DNA of 64,000 bases, from assembly GCA_034769895.1 (NCBI GenBank), contig JAWRYS010000687.1, positions 1 to 64,000 of the forward strand, in the 5' to 3' direction. The translations under genes were made by a program, and so were the position numbers. This DNA is from Magicicada septendecula (Eukaryota; Arthropoda; Insecta; Hemiptera; Cicadidae). Under the pieces are notes generated by a model, which was not told the origin of the DNA, did not search any database, and was given only the letters and a program-made list of their open reading frames with translations. The first letter of the stretch is position 1; each line of letters starts with the position of its first letter. Positions 8,772 to 20,896 of this stretch are shown one piece after another.

Positions 8772-9398
8772 TCATAAAACAAATCCCCACTAAACACCTA
8801 ACACAAACATAACCTACAAAAACATATTCACAAGAATCAGAAAAAACCCAATTACTGTCCTTCCTTTGAGCGACCCCCGGGTTCTCTAGCGCTGCGGAGA
8901 CCTGGCCTACTTCGGAACCATCTACTCACACCACAGAAGGAGACAAGCAACAACCAACAATACTGAACACACATCACATCAAACATCAATTCGACACACA
9001 CGTCTCACCAACACATAACTCACAGAAACCAACTAGCAATCAGAATTCATAATTCGGGAACTAGTAATCAAAAGTTAACAGGAATTAAGTCGGTGACGGT
9101 ACCGACTTCCGATCGGGCCATACCGCATCCCGCTAATGTCACACGCTAAACTCCGACCCTGAATCAGCCACGTTCTATCACCCAGGCAACTCTTGAAACC
9201 CCCCCCGGTAGTTCAACCTCTCAAATTTTCTAAACACCAATACCCGCCCCGTGGTGCGACCAGACTCACAAGTTATATGACCTAAACTAGCCTACACGGG
9301 CATATACCTAAAAAAAAAACAATGGCATAACAATAGCATAGTATTTCCGAGTTTGCAAGCCCCGTCACACCCAAGGACCCAAGGGTTCCCCTCGAATG

Positions 9399-9642
9399 AA
9401 CCACGCTCTGCTACCATTTGTAACCCCTCTTTCCTTTTTATGCTGTATATACATTTTTTTTGTATTTTATTTTGTTTTTTGTACTTATGTTTTTTTTGAA
9501 AGAGAAGCCACAAGTTATTTAAAACTAGGCCGGAGCCTAGAGAAGTCAAAAATGTGCTGGGTCCAGTATGACGGGACTTACAATGAAACTCGGCTGTAAT
9601 ATAACAATAACAACTTTTATTTTGCCCCCATAATTCGTTACA
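9399..9642 (-). mobile_element. LTR (9642-9419) and primer-binding site (9416-9399), unit 2
   Basis: Same termini and same primer-binding site as in unit 1. The LTR is 2 bp shorter from homopolymer changes (224 bp). The flanking (TA)n is shorter. Confidence 0.7.
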
Positions 9643-11796
9643 TATATATATATCCTGCAAATCACATCGTTATCACATGTCCAGGGCAATAGCCCTCAAA
9701 ATACATAATAAACAAATAATTTTCATATCCTTAATCGTGTCAAGACAATAGCTTCCTATCCCTATAAACATATATATATATATCTGGTAACATTCTGTAA
9801 TTATGTAACTTCCCCCCCTTTTTGTTACTAACACTTAACATTGACAACACGTACAGAAACATAAAGACACATACACTCGTAATTATATACATATATTATA
9901 AACACCTAATACCCTTGGAATACGCATGCTCAACAGGCAGTGTTTCTACAAAGCCCTAAAACCGGCAATCATAAATGTTCGCCCTTCAGTCACCGTCATT
10001 CATCAATTTCCATTAATTTAAATAATTAAGAAAAACCCCCGAAAGGATGATAATCACTCATAAACCATAAGAGAGACCGGACCGCCCATATGTATAGATA
10101 GCATCTGATAATTGGCCCACCATGAGCATATGAAATTCTTTAAGTTTCTTAGACATCACATAAATGAGAAAAATCCTCATCACCTGATTTTAAGCAATTG
10201 GTATGAGTCAATTTTTGTTTTACAAATCCAGATGGATACATGTACCAGTATAGGCTTTTACAATGTCAAAAAAAATTAATCAGTATATGCTTTTACAAGG
10301 TCAAAAAATCTAATCAGTATATGCTTTTACAAGGTTAAAAAAAATTAATCAGTATATGCCCAGAAAAATATGAAAGTTCTTTTCTGTTAAAGCCGGATGG
10401 CTGTATATAAATGAGTTTATAATAACTGACTGTTGTATCCTAGCGGATGTGGGAGCGCGGCAACCTGTACTTAACCATGTGTGACAGGAATCAAACCTGC
10501 CTTAAACTGCATGAACGTGTGCCTGGCAAAAACTATGTCCCCTTTTATCCCCCGAAAACAGCCTAAAAAAAGAAAACGAAACCCCCCCCAGCCCTTACAT
10601 GTTAAACCAAAATGAAAATAAAATATAAACCCCGTTCTGAACCAGCCGGAACAGAACCCCGAACATGTGACATAAATTTTGTAGTAAGCATAGTAATGAC
10701 TATTGGATATATATGAAAATATTTAAGTGTAAAAAATCTCTAGCACGCTCCCCCAGTGCAGCACACAATTACAAACATCGTACTTAGTTTTATGAAGTTA
10801 AATTATTAAAGTCACATGATGTTCAGAATGAATGTTCAGCTGACACACCCTATAGTAGACTGTCTAGCCACGTGGGCACATGGTTTCAAAAGAAATTTAA
10901 ACTGTGAATCAGGAGCACGGCAGGCCCGGCCAACGAAAAATAAAAGAGTTCATATCACCTTAATTATGAGCATGTGCTTCATCTTGAGTGTGTTCACCAG
11001 ACTCCCTCCTCCGAACAGGTGTGTGTATGATGGTTCATGGCTGATGAGGATGTCGTTATATCAGCGTCGACCAGCATCTCTGGCTTAGGCGAGAACCCTG
11101 GGAATTCATAAAAATTAGAAATGCTGTTCATGAAATTTGTCCACCCAAGTTCCCAATTAAATAACCTCAGAACGGGCCTTCAACCAACTCAAGATAAATG
11201 CACAAAGTTTCGGTTATTATTTCTTTGCAAATTGCTTAAAGAGTAGTAATGTCTACCATGGGATGATTAACTCAAAAAATAAAAAGATATTATTAAAATG
11301 CGTAGAGTAACAGTCACTTGCACGAGCTCTTAACACGCGCCGACAGAATCCAACAGGTTAGATTGCCACGTGGTGGCACAATTATTGCAATTTGCCAAAA
11401 AATGATCACATTCAAGGCACTCACAGTTGCACACAACTAAAATATTAATAGTCTTTCCTCTAAGGGTGGTCTCACAAGTTATTTTTACTGCCATAATTAA
11501 TTAAGAAAACACGCGTGCCGTCTGTTGCCTGCACGTGCACAATTCAACTCCATGCCTACGCACTGACTTTAGCTTATAATTTATATAACGCTCTATGCAA
11601 CAATTACAGTGACTCTTATATTATAATAATCATAAAAAGAATATGAGCTGTCTATACTGAACCGTTAAATAAATCTTTTAAGGCACACACTGCCCGGTCG
11701 CACCAAACCATTCGTCTTTCTCATACGGCTGCATAAATTTCGTTAATTAAATTTAATTATTTTTGACTCACACAATAAGATGCTATGATCACTTAC

Positions 11797-12359
11797 CGGG
11801 AAGTCTCGTAAATTTAGCCTGCCATCAGAGTAGAAGAAAGAACGGCGTAGTACAATCTGTTCGGATCAGGAGTCTGTTGTTTCTCTGAGTGCCGGTCTGT
11901 GACTGAATTCAGCAATTACGCTGCAACAAAAAGCCCCACTGGCCCATAGAATGCTCGCGCCGCTTCAACGGTGCCGTCCAAATTTCGTCGCTCTAACTGA
12001 CCTTTGCGTTCGCGTTATTTTAAAATTAATTTTCTAAAACCTTCGACTGCCGGGTTAGGCAAACACCGGCACACCCCCACCCCGAAAGGGCAACCCAGTT
12101 GCCCCACACAATCTGTTCAGGAGTCTGTTGTTTCTCTGAGTGCCGGTCTGTGACTGAATTCAGCAATTACGCTGCAACAAAAAGCCCCACTGGCCCATAG
12201 AATGCTCGCGCCGCTTCAACGGTGCCGTCCAAATTTCGTCGCTCTAACTGACCTTTGCGTTCGCGTTATTTTAAAATTAATTTTCTAAAACCTTCGACTG
12301 CCGGGTTAGGCAAACACCGGCACACCCCCACCCCGAAAGGGCAACCCAGTTGCCCCACA
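11797..12359 (-). promoter_or_regulatory. Duplicated promoter/first-exon region (unit 2)
   Basis: Two copies of a ~251-256 bp segment (12359-12109 and 12108-11853) each carry the TATA-like and TCAGTT elements, giving two candidate +1 sites at 12249 and 11998. Only the lower copy is followed by the donor (exon end 11797). The upper copy lacks the pentamer CGGAT. Confidence 0.45.
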
Positions 12360-13396
12360 CTTAAACTCGGGAGAGTACCCTGCAGTGTACCCCCTTCTCA
12401 AAACAAGCTGGTGGATTTCGTGGTTATGGTGGCCCAGCAGCACTTGCTCTCAGGAGAACAGAGGAACCTCACAACTGCGTCCATTCCTCATGCGACCCTC
12501 TCCGCCATGCCAACCCCACGGGACCGCCCCAACACGTCACCCTCTCCGGTGACCATCACCTACTCACACCGGTCCCACTCACATACTCGTCCTAAGACCA
12601 AACAAGGTATCTCCCACCTTGGTATGTGAGTGACCGCACTACCTCTCGTCCATCTCTTGGACCAACCAGCCACATGCACCAACAAGGCATCTCCATCCCT
12701 GCCATATGGCTGGCCCACATCCCTACACAAGGGCGGACGGCCCCGCTCAGCCAGACAGAGAGGACCGCACCAAGGGCACGCGAACATTAATCTCAACTCT
12801 TACTCAACAAAACACCACGACTAGCAAGGGGGTTTTACTTCTCCACCGACGTCGATACACAACAAATACAATTCTCTCTCTCAACAAAAACACCCGGGAA
12901 ACAATCGAAGAATGCGGCATGGCTCGACCTCTACACTTACCAAAAATCAAAATCAAACCACTATGAACAAGGAAACAACAGCACGCTATCACTCTCCATC
13001 ATAACTCTCAGAACCAAAACAGGGAATACTGACGATCTCCAAGACCACGACAAATCTAAGGGCACTTTCCAACTCTCTAACTTTCTCTATGACAATCTTC
13101 CAGTACAGGGGAAACTGACAATCTCGAGGACCACAATCTAATCACTTCCGGCAAGTCTCTCTAAACTCCTTATTGATAGATTTTTTTTTTTTTTACTAAG
13201 GGGAGGGGTAGGAAAATCGGGAAGATGAAATGGGGCACGGATCATTAAAGGGTCAATAGCTAGGAGTAAGGGTAAGGACCTGGTTCCCTCCGAAAAGGAA
13301 AATGACTGGAGAAAACCAAGGCTCGCGTGGGCAGGGGCGCAACCCTGAAGTAGACGAACACCACTGGGACTGTGGGGAACATCTACCCGCTACCCG

Positions 13397-14446
13397 TTAA
13401 CCTCTTCTGTGACGGACCTTGGGTACACGTTCCTTTCGGACTCCACTCTCTGAGAAACTATCTCGCGTTGAGGTGTACTGACTGGCTTCTTCGGAATCAG
13501 AATCAAGGCAACTTACCTCACTACTTTCACTCCGCTTTGGATTATGCTCATCATCTAACTGCTCTACTTGTCTTTCTTCCAATCCTTCCTTCTTTTCCTC
13601 ATCTTCTACAATTTCCCCTTCTTCGTCCACATAATCCAAATCACCATCACGACACTGCACATCCTCAGCATCTTCCAGTTGCTCCTCTGATCCATCTTCA
13701 ACCGCGTCTTCGCTCAACTCCTCACCAATTTCTTCATCACATTGGTCACCAGCCGCTTCACAAGCTTCTTCACCAACTTCTTGACTAACCTCTTCTCCAA
13801 TCTCATTTTCCTCAACACGTTCATCATCAACATCATCGCCATCACGTCCACTACCACCATCAGAACACTGCACATCTTCATCCTCTAGTTGCTCACCTGG
13901 TCCGCATGAAACTTCTCTCCGTTCCTCGGAATCCTCAACACTACTTACAGAAGGCGTCTGCACATCTTCACACACTACATCATTCTCACTCACACACTCC
14001 ACAACGCTGCCCCCAAATTTCTCCTCGACTTCTACCTCATCTACTTCTACCACACTTGCGGCATGAACATCCCCTTGTCCATCCACAACCTCAGAAACAC
14101 TTGCAGCCCGGACATCCCTGTGTCCATCTGCAACTTCAGACTCTACAGTCTCCCTAACACCTACAACCATACCTTCCTGTGCAGCATCCGCAGACCGCTC
14201 TTCTGCCTCTTCTGTCGATTCCACTCCTTGACCACTCTCAGCAACTGCAACGTCCTCAACATTTTCCACCCTGGAATCCAGCTGTCCAGGCTCAGGTGCA
14301 ATGACTAAATTAATTTCTACTGGCGATGGTAAAGCTACACTCTCAAGTGACTTCTCACATCCCGGCGTAGGCAATGATGATGTTACCGGATCTGGATCCC
14401 TCACGAACGATACGGGACAAATTCTGCGGCATCTGGATTCAGCCAT
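13397..14446 (-). CDS. ORF B, acidic protein (unit 3)
   Basis: 349 codons with the same product as unit 1 (Gln296). The donor-like exon end is at 13517. It follows an intact ORF A, so this is one of the best units for testing expression of the pair. Confidence 0.5.
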   Translation of the reverse strand: MAESRCRRICPVSFVRDPDPVTSSLPTPGCEKSLESVALPSPVEINLVIAPEPGQLDSRVENVEDVAVAESGQGVESTEEAEERSADAAQEGMVVGVRETVESEVADGHRDVRAASVSEVVDGQGDVHAASVVEVDEVEVEEKFGGSVVECVSENDVVCEDVQTPSVSSVEDSEERREVSCGPGEQLEDEDVQCSDGGSGRDGDDVDDERVEENEIGEEVSQEVGEEACEAAGDQCDEEIGEELSEDAVEDGSEEQLEDAEDVQCRDGDLDYVDEEGEIVEDEEKKEGLEERQVEQLDDEHNPKRSESSEVSCLDSDSEEASQYTSTRDSFSESGVRKERVPKVRHRRG

Positions 14447-15456
14447 GACGTCCTCTTCGAGTCCTGTAACTCAGTATTAACTGACGTGTTCTTAGGCTCT
14501 TGTATTGATCCACAGAAGTTATTCCGCTTTTCTTCTTCTGCTTCACCTTCTTCATCCACTACTCTCCCAGGCACTTGTACTTCCTCTTGAACCTTTACAG
14601 TGTCCTTTTTCTCCGAATAGGAATAACGCCTTGGTACAGGCTCCCTACTTGCCGATGTTTGTTCCCTAATATAATTTCTTCTTCCCCTGTTAATTTCGTA
14701 TTTCTTTGTTTTCTGTGCTGTAGCTGTTGTTACCGTCTTCACACTTGCCACCCCCTTGTAGCCTCCATTACTTCCGGAATATTCAGGCTTTCTAAACGTC
14801 TCTTGTGTTCTCCTCCAACCACCATGTTTTTCCTTTTTGGCTCTTCCTGATGAACCACTGGAGTATTGGACATCTGCGGCATCTCTTCCCCGGGACTCGT
14901 CAACCTCCTGGACCGTTCTTGAAACCACACACAGCCGTTCAAGGTCCGCAAAACAACGTGGACGGTCCGCGAATACTAAACGAGATCTCTCTTGGGGAGT
15001 CAGTCCTTCCAGAATCGCTTGTATCACTTCTGTCTCGGGCAACCCCAACCTTAACACCCGGGCAGCTTTCCGTATATCGTGCACGAAGTCCCCTAACGCC
15101 TCTCCGTTGGCCTGTAGGCGATAGAATCTTTCAAGCTTAAGCTGGGCACGTCGTCGAATGGGTAGGAAGAAGTTCAACACCTCCCCATGGAAAGCATCCA
15201 CACTGTCACCCCGACGCAGAGTGTTGGTGACCAACCCTGCCAATGAACCCCGGCAATACGGGTATATAAGGGACAAGACCTCCCCATCGGACACCCCCGG
15301 GAAATCTGCCAACTGCAGAACAAGATCTAAGAAAACTAGCAACTGCTCCTCATCTATTCCATCTAACACTGAAAGTTTCTGGAGAACTCCTGAAAGAGGG
15401 TGGGGCAATTTCTGATAGCATACCGCCGCCAGAATTGCACAATTCAAAACAAACAA
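14401..15456 (-). CDS. ORF A: Ty3/gypsy-like Gag capsid with C-terminal PAM2 motif
   Basis: This is a 351-codon open frame. Residues ~20-185 look like the capsid of LTR-retrotransposon Gag (Retrotrans_gag family), which self-assembles around RNA. They include a Q115-x3-E119-x9-R129 core resembling the major homology region, and the EGLTPQERSRLVF stretch I know from insect gypsy-type Gags. Residues ~200-280 are basic (KKEK, RGRR, PRRY) and could bind RNA. There is no CCHC zinc knuckle. The last 13 residues contain LNPDAAEFVP (339-348), an exact fit to the PAM2 consensus L-N-x-x-A-x-x-F-x-P that binds the MLLE domain of poly(A)-binding protein. The frame has no ATG. It opens with TTG directly after an in-frame TGA, so the true start is a non-AUG codon or lies in an upstream exon. 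ORF B overlaps its last 46 nt. Capsid assignment is fairly secure; expression is unknown. Confidence 0.75.
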   Translation of the reverse strand: MFVLNCAILAAVCYQKLPHPLSGVLQKLSVLDGIDEEQLLVFLDLVLQLADFPGVSDGEVLSLIYPYCRGSLAGLVTNTLRRGDSVDAFHGEVLNFFLPIRRRAQLKLERFYRLQANGEALGDFVHDIRKAARVLRLGLPETEVIQAILEGLTPQERSRLVFADRPRCFADLERLCVVSRTVQEVDESRGRDAADVQYSSGSSGRAKKEKHGGWRRTQETFRKPEYSGSNGGYKGVASVKTVTTATAQKTKKYEINRGRRNYIREQTSASREPVPRRYSYSEKKDTVKVQEEVQVPGRVVDEEGEAEEEKRNNFCGSIQEPKNTSVNTELQDSKRTSWLNPDAAEFVPYRS

Positions 15457-16083
15457 TCATAAAACAAATCCCCACTAAACACCTAACACAAACATAACCT
15501 ACAAAAACATATTCACAAGAATCAGAAAAAACCCAATTACTGTCCTTCCTTTGAGCGACCCCCGGGTTCTCTAGCGCTGCGGAGACCTGGCCTACTTCGG
15601 AACCATCTACTCACACCACAGAAGGAGACAAGCAACAACCAACAATACTGAACACACATCACATCAAACATCAATTCGACACACACGTCTCACCAACACA
15701 TAACTCACAGAAACCAACTAGCAATCAGAATTCATAATTCGGGAACTAGTAATCAAAAGTTAACAGGAATTAAGTCTGTGACGGTACCGACTTCCGATCG
15801 GGCCATACCGCATCCCGCTAATGTCACACGCTAAACTCCGACCCTGAATCAACCACGTTCTATCACCCAGGCAACTCTTGAAACCCCCCCGGTAGTTCAA
15901 CCTCTCAAATTTTCTAAACACCAATACCCGCCCCGTGGTGCGACCAGACTCACAAGTTATATGACCTAAACTAGCCTACACGGGCATATACCTAAAAAAA
16001 AAAACAATGGCATAACAATAGCATAGTATTTCCGAGTTTGCAAGCCCCGTCACACCCAAGGACCCAAGGGTTCCCCTCGAATG

Positions 16084-16329
16084 AACCACGCTCTGCTACC
16101 ATTTGTAACCCCTCTTTCCTTTTTATGCTGTATATAAATTTTTTTTTGTATTTTATTTTGTTTTTTGTACTTATATTTTTTTTTGAAAGAGAAGCCACAA
16201 GTTATTTAAAACTAGGCCGGAGCCTAGAGAAGTCAAAAATGTGCTGGGTCCAGTATGACGGGACTTACAATGAAACTCGGCTGTAATATAACAATAACAA
16301 CTTTTATTTTGCCCCCATAATTCGTTACA
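16084..16329 (-). mobile_element. LTR (16329-16104) and primer-binding site (16101-16084), unit 3
   Basis: 226-bp LTR with TGTAAC/GTTACA ends; primer-binding site unchanged. Confidence 0.7.
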
Positions 16330-18493
16330 TATATATATATATATATCCTGCAAATCACATCGTTATCACATGTCCAGGGCAATAGCCCTCAAAATACATA
16401 ATAAACAAATAATTTTCATATCCTTAATCGTGTCAAGACAATAGCTTCCTATCCCTATAAACATATATATATATATATCTGGTAACATTCTGTAATTATG
16501 TAACTTCCCCCCCCCTTTTTGTTACTAACACTTAACATTGACAACACGTACAGAAACATAAAGACACATACACTCGTAGTTATATACATATATTATAAAC
16601 ACCTAATACCCTTGGAATACGCATGCTCAACAGGCAGTGTTTCTACAAAGCCCTAAAACCGGCAATCATAAATGTTCGCCCTTCAGTCATCGTCATTCAT
16701 CAATTTCCATTAATTTAAATAATTAAGAAAAACCCCCGAAAGGATGATAATCACTCATAAACCATAAGAGAGACCGGACCGCCCATATGTATAGATAGCA
16801 TCTGATAATTGGCCCACCATGAGCATATGAAATTCTTTAAGTTTCTTAGACATGACATAAATGAGAAAAATCCTCATCACCTGATTTTAAGCAATTGGTA
16901 TGAGTCAATTTTTGTTTTACAAATCCAGATGGATACATGTACCAGTATAGGCTTTTACAATGTCAAAAAAAAAAATCAGTATATGCTTTTACAAGGTCAA
17001 AAAAAGTAATCAGTATATGCTTTTACAAGGTTAAAAAAAATTAATCAGTATATGCCCAGAAAAATATGAAAGTTCTTTTCTGTTAAAGCCGGATGGCTGT
17101 ATATAAATGAGTTTATAATAACTGACTGTTGTATCCTAGCGGATGTGGGAGCGCGCCAGCCTGTACTTAACCATGTGTGACAGGAATCAAACCTGCCTTA
17201 AACTGCATGAACGTGTGCCTGGCAAAAACTATGTCCCCTTTTATCCCCCGAAAACAGCCTAAAAAAAGAAAACGAAACCCCCCCCCAGCCCTTACATGTT
17301 AAACCAAAATGAAATTAAAATATAAACCCCGTTCTGAACCAGCCGGAACAGAACCCCGAACATGTGACATAAATTTTGTAGTAAGCATAGTAATGACTAT
17401 TGGCTATATATGAAAATATTTAAGTGTAAAAAATCTCTAGCACGCTCCCCCAGTGCAGCACACAATTACAAACATCGTACTTAGTTTTATGAAGTTAAAT
17501 TATTAAAGTCACATGATGTTCAGAATGAATGTTCAGCTGACACACCCTATAGTAGACTGTCTAGCCACGTGGGCACATGGTTTCAAAAGAAATTTAAACT
17601 GTGAATCAGGAGCACGGTAGGCCCGGCCAACGAAAAATAAAAGAGTTCATATCACCTTAATTATGAGCATGTGCTTCATCTTGAGTGTGTTCACCAGACT
17701 CCCTCCTCCGAACAGGTGTGTGTATGATGGTTCATGGCTGATGAGGATGTCGTTATATCAGCGTCGACCAGCATCTCTGGCTTAGGCGAGAACCCTGGGA
17801 ATTCATAAAAATTAGAAATGCTGTTCATGAAATTTGTCCACCCAAGTTCCCAATTAAATAACCTCAGAACGGGCCTTCAACCAACTCAAGATAAATGCAC
17901 AAAGTTTCGGTTATTATTTCTTTGCAAATTGCTTAAAGAGTAGTAATGTCTACCATGGGATGATTAACTCAAAAAATAAAAAGATATTATTAAAAGGCGT
18001 AGAGTAACAGTCACTTGCACGAGCTCTTAACACGCGCCGACAGAATCCAACAGGTTAGATTGCCACGTGGTGGCACAATTATTGCAATTTGCCAAAAAAT
18101 GATCACATTCAAGGCACTCACAGTTGCACACAACTAAAATATTAATAGTGTTTCCTCTAAGGGTGGTCTCACAAGTTATTTTTACTGCCATAATTAATTA
18201 AGAAAACACGCGTGCCGTCTGTTGCCTGCACGTGCACAATTCAACTCCATGCCTACGCACTGACTTTAGCTTATAATTTATATAACGCTCTATGCAACAA
18301 TTACAGTGACTCTTATATTATAATAATCATAAAAAGAATATGAGCTGTCTATACTGAACCGTTAAATAAATCTTTTAAGGCACACACTGCCCGGTCGCAC
18401 CAAACCATTCGTCTTTCTCATACGGCTGCATAAATTTCGTTAATTAAATTTAATTATTTTTGACTCACACAATAAGATGCTATGATCACTTAC

Positions 18494-18736
18494 CGGGAAG
18501 TCTCGTAAATTTAGCCTGCCATCAGAGTAGAAGAAAGAAAGGCGTAGTACAATCTGTTCGGATCAGGAGTCTGTTGTTTCTCTGAGTGCCGGTCTGTGAC
18601 TGAATTCAGCAATTACGCTGCAACAAAAAGCCCCACTGGCCCATAGAATGCTCGCGCCGCTTCAACGGTGCCGTCCAAATTTCGTCGCTCTAACTGACCT
18701 TTGCGTTCGCGTTATTTTAAAATTAATTTTCTAAAA
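18494..18736 (-). promoter_or_regulatory. Candidate promoter and first exon (unit 3)
   Basis: Initiator +1 at 18695 and donor with exon end at 18494, single copy. Confidence 0.4.
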
Positions 18737-19846
18737 CCTTCGACTGCCGGGTTAGGCAAACACCGGCACACCCCCACCCCGAAAGGGCAAACCAGTTGCC
18801 CCACACTTAAACTCGGGAGAGTACCCTGCAGTGTAACCCCTTCTCAAAACAAGCTGGTGGACTTCGTGGTTATGGTGGCCCAGCAGCACTTGCTCTCAGG
18901 AGAACAGAGGAACCTCACAACTGCGTCCATTCCTCATGCGACCCTCTCCGCCATGCCAACCCCACGGGACCGCCCCAACACGTCACCCTCTCCGGTGACC
19001 ATCACCTACTCACACCGGTCCCACTCACATACTCGTCCTAAGACCAAACAAGGTATCTCCCACCTTGGTATGTGAGTGACCGCACTACCTCTCGTCCATC
19101 TCTTGGACCAACCAGCCACATGCACCAACAAGGCATCTCCATCCCTGCCATATGGCTGGCCCACATCCCTACACAAGGGCGGACGGCCCCGCTCAGCCAG
19201 ACAGAGAGGACCGCACCAAGGGCACGCGAACATTAATCTCAACTCTTACTCAACAAAACACCACGACTAGCAAGGGGGTTTTACTTCTCCACCGACGTCG
19301 ATACACAACAAATACAATTCTCTCTCTCAACAAAAACACCCGGGAAACAACCGAAGAATGCGGCATGGCTCGACCTCTACACTTACCAAAAATCAAAATC
19401 AAACCACTATGAACAAGGAAACAACAGCACGCTATCACTCTCCATCATAAGTCTCAGAACCAAAACAGGGGATACTGACGATCTCCAAGACCACGACAAA
19501 TGTAAGGGCACTTTCCAACTCTCTAACTTTCACTATGACAATCTTCCAGTACAGGGGAAACTGACAATCTCGAGGACCACAATCTAATCACTTCCGGCAA
19601 GTCTCTCTAAACTCCTTATTGACAGATTTTTTTTTTTTTTTTTTACTAAGGGGAGGGGTAGGAAAATCGGGAAGATGAAATGGGGCACGGATCATTAAAG
19701 GGTCAATAGCTAGGAGTAAGGGTAAGGACCTGGTTCCCTCCGAAAAGGAAAATGACTGGAGAAAACCAAGGCTCGCGTGGGCAGGGGCGCAACCCTGAAG
19801 TAGACGAACACCACTGGGACTGTGGGGAACATCTATCCGCTACCCG

Positions 19847-20896
19847 TTAACCTCTTCTGTGACGGACCTTGGGTACACGTTCCTTTCGGACTCCACTCTC
19901 TGAGAAACTATCTCGCGTTGAGGTGTACTGACTGGCTTCTTCGGAATCAGAATCAAGGCAACTTACCTCACTACTTTCACTCCGCTTTGGATTATGCTCA
20001 TCATCTAACTCCTCTACTTGTCTTTCTTCCAATCCTTCCTTCTTTTCCTCATCTTCTACAATTTCCCCTTCTTCGTCCACATAATCCAAATCACCATCAC
20101 GACACTGCACATCCTCAGCATCTTCCAGTTGCTCCTCTGATCCATCTTCAACCGCGTCTTCGCTCAACTCCTCACCAATTTCTTCATCACATTGGTCACC
20201 AGCCGCTTCACAAGCTTCTTCACCAACTTCTTGACTAACCTCTTCTCCAATCTCATTTTCCTCAACACGTTCATCATCAACATCATCGCCATCACGTCCA
20301 CTACCACCATCAGAACACTGCACATCTTCATCCTCTAGTTGCTCACCTGGTCCGCATGAAACTTCTCTCCGTTCCTCGGAATCCTCAACACTACTTACAG
20401 AAGGCGTCTGCACATCTTCACACACTACATCATTCTCACTCACACACTCCACAACGCTGCCCCCAAATTTCTCCTCGACTTCTACCTCATCTACTTCTAC
20501 CACACTTGCGGCATGAACATCCCCTTGTCCATCCACAACCTCAGAAACACTTGCAGCCCGGACATCCCTGTGTCCATCTGCAACTTCAGACTCTACAGTC
20601 TCCCTAACACCTACAACTATACCTTCCTGTGCAGCATCCGCAGACCGCTCTTCTGCCTCTTCTGTCGATTCCACTCCTTGACCACTCTCAGCAACTGCAA
20701 CGTCCTCAACATTTTCCACCCTGGAATCCAGCTGTCCAGGCTCAGGTGCAATGACTAAATTAATTTCTACTGGCGATGGTAAAGCTACACTCTCAAGTGA
20801 CTTCTCACATCCCGGCGTAGGCAATGATGATGTTACCGGATCTGGATCCCTCACGAACGATACGGGACAAATTCTGCGGCATCTGGATTCAGCCAT
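19847..20896 (-). CDS. ORF B, acidic protein (unit 4)
   Basis: 349 codons with Met93Ile and Glu296. The donor-like exon end is at 19967; spliced to the next unit downstream it could join ORF A of unit 3 in frame. Confidence 0.5.
   Translation of the reverse strand: MAESRCRRICPVSFVRDPDPVTSSLPTPGCEKSLESVALPSPVEINLVIAPEPGQLDSRVENVEDVAVAESGQGVESTEEAEERSADAAQEGIVVGVRETVESEVADGHRDVRAASVSEVVDGQGDVHAASVVEVDEVEVEEKFGGSVVECVSENDVVCEDVQTPSVSSVEDSEERREVSCGPGEQLEDEDVQCSDGGSGRDGDDVDDERVEENEIGEEVSQEVGEEACEAAGDQCDEEIGEELSEDAVEDGSEEQLEDAEDVQCRDGDLDYVDEEGEIVEDEEKKEGLEERQVEELDDEHNPKRSESSEVSCLDSDSEEASQYTSTRDSFSESGVRKERVPKVRHRRG

Larger units (their letters stand above)
6449..13142 (-). repeat. Tandem unit 2 (6694 bp, long type)
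   Basis: This unit is about 250 bp longer than the standard one because the promoter/first-exon region is tandemly duplicated (11853-12108 and 12109-12359). ORF A is frameshifted by a 4-nt net insertion. ORF B is open. It shares the duplication and the Glu296 codon of ORF B with unit 4. Confidence 0.97.
13143..19588 (-). repeat. Tandem unit 3 (6446 bp)
   Basis: Both ORFs are open. The Gln296 codon in ORF B and the TAG in the plus-strand 90-codon frame are shared with unit 1. The poly(T) tract is short (14 nt). Confidence 0.97.

Noticed and set aside
10816..11088. 90-codon plus-strand frame starting ATG-ATG with a hydrophobic stretch
   Set aside because: It is closed by TAG in units 1 and 3, has a poor start context, lies in AT-rich spacer and matches no family I know.
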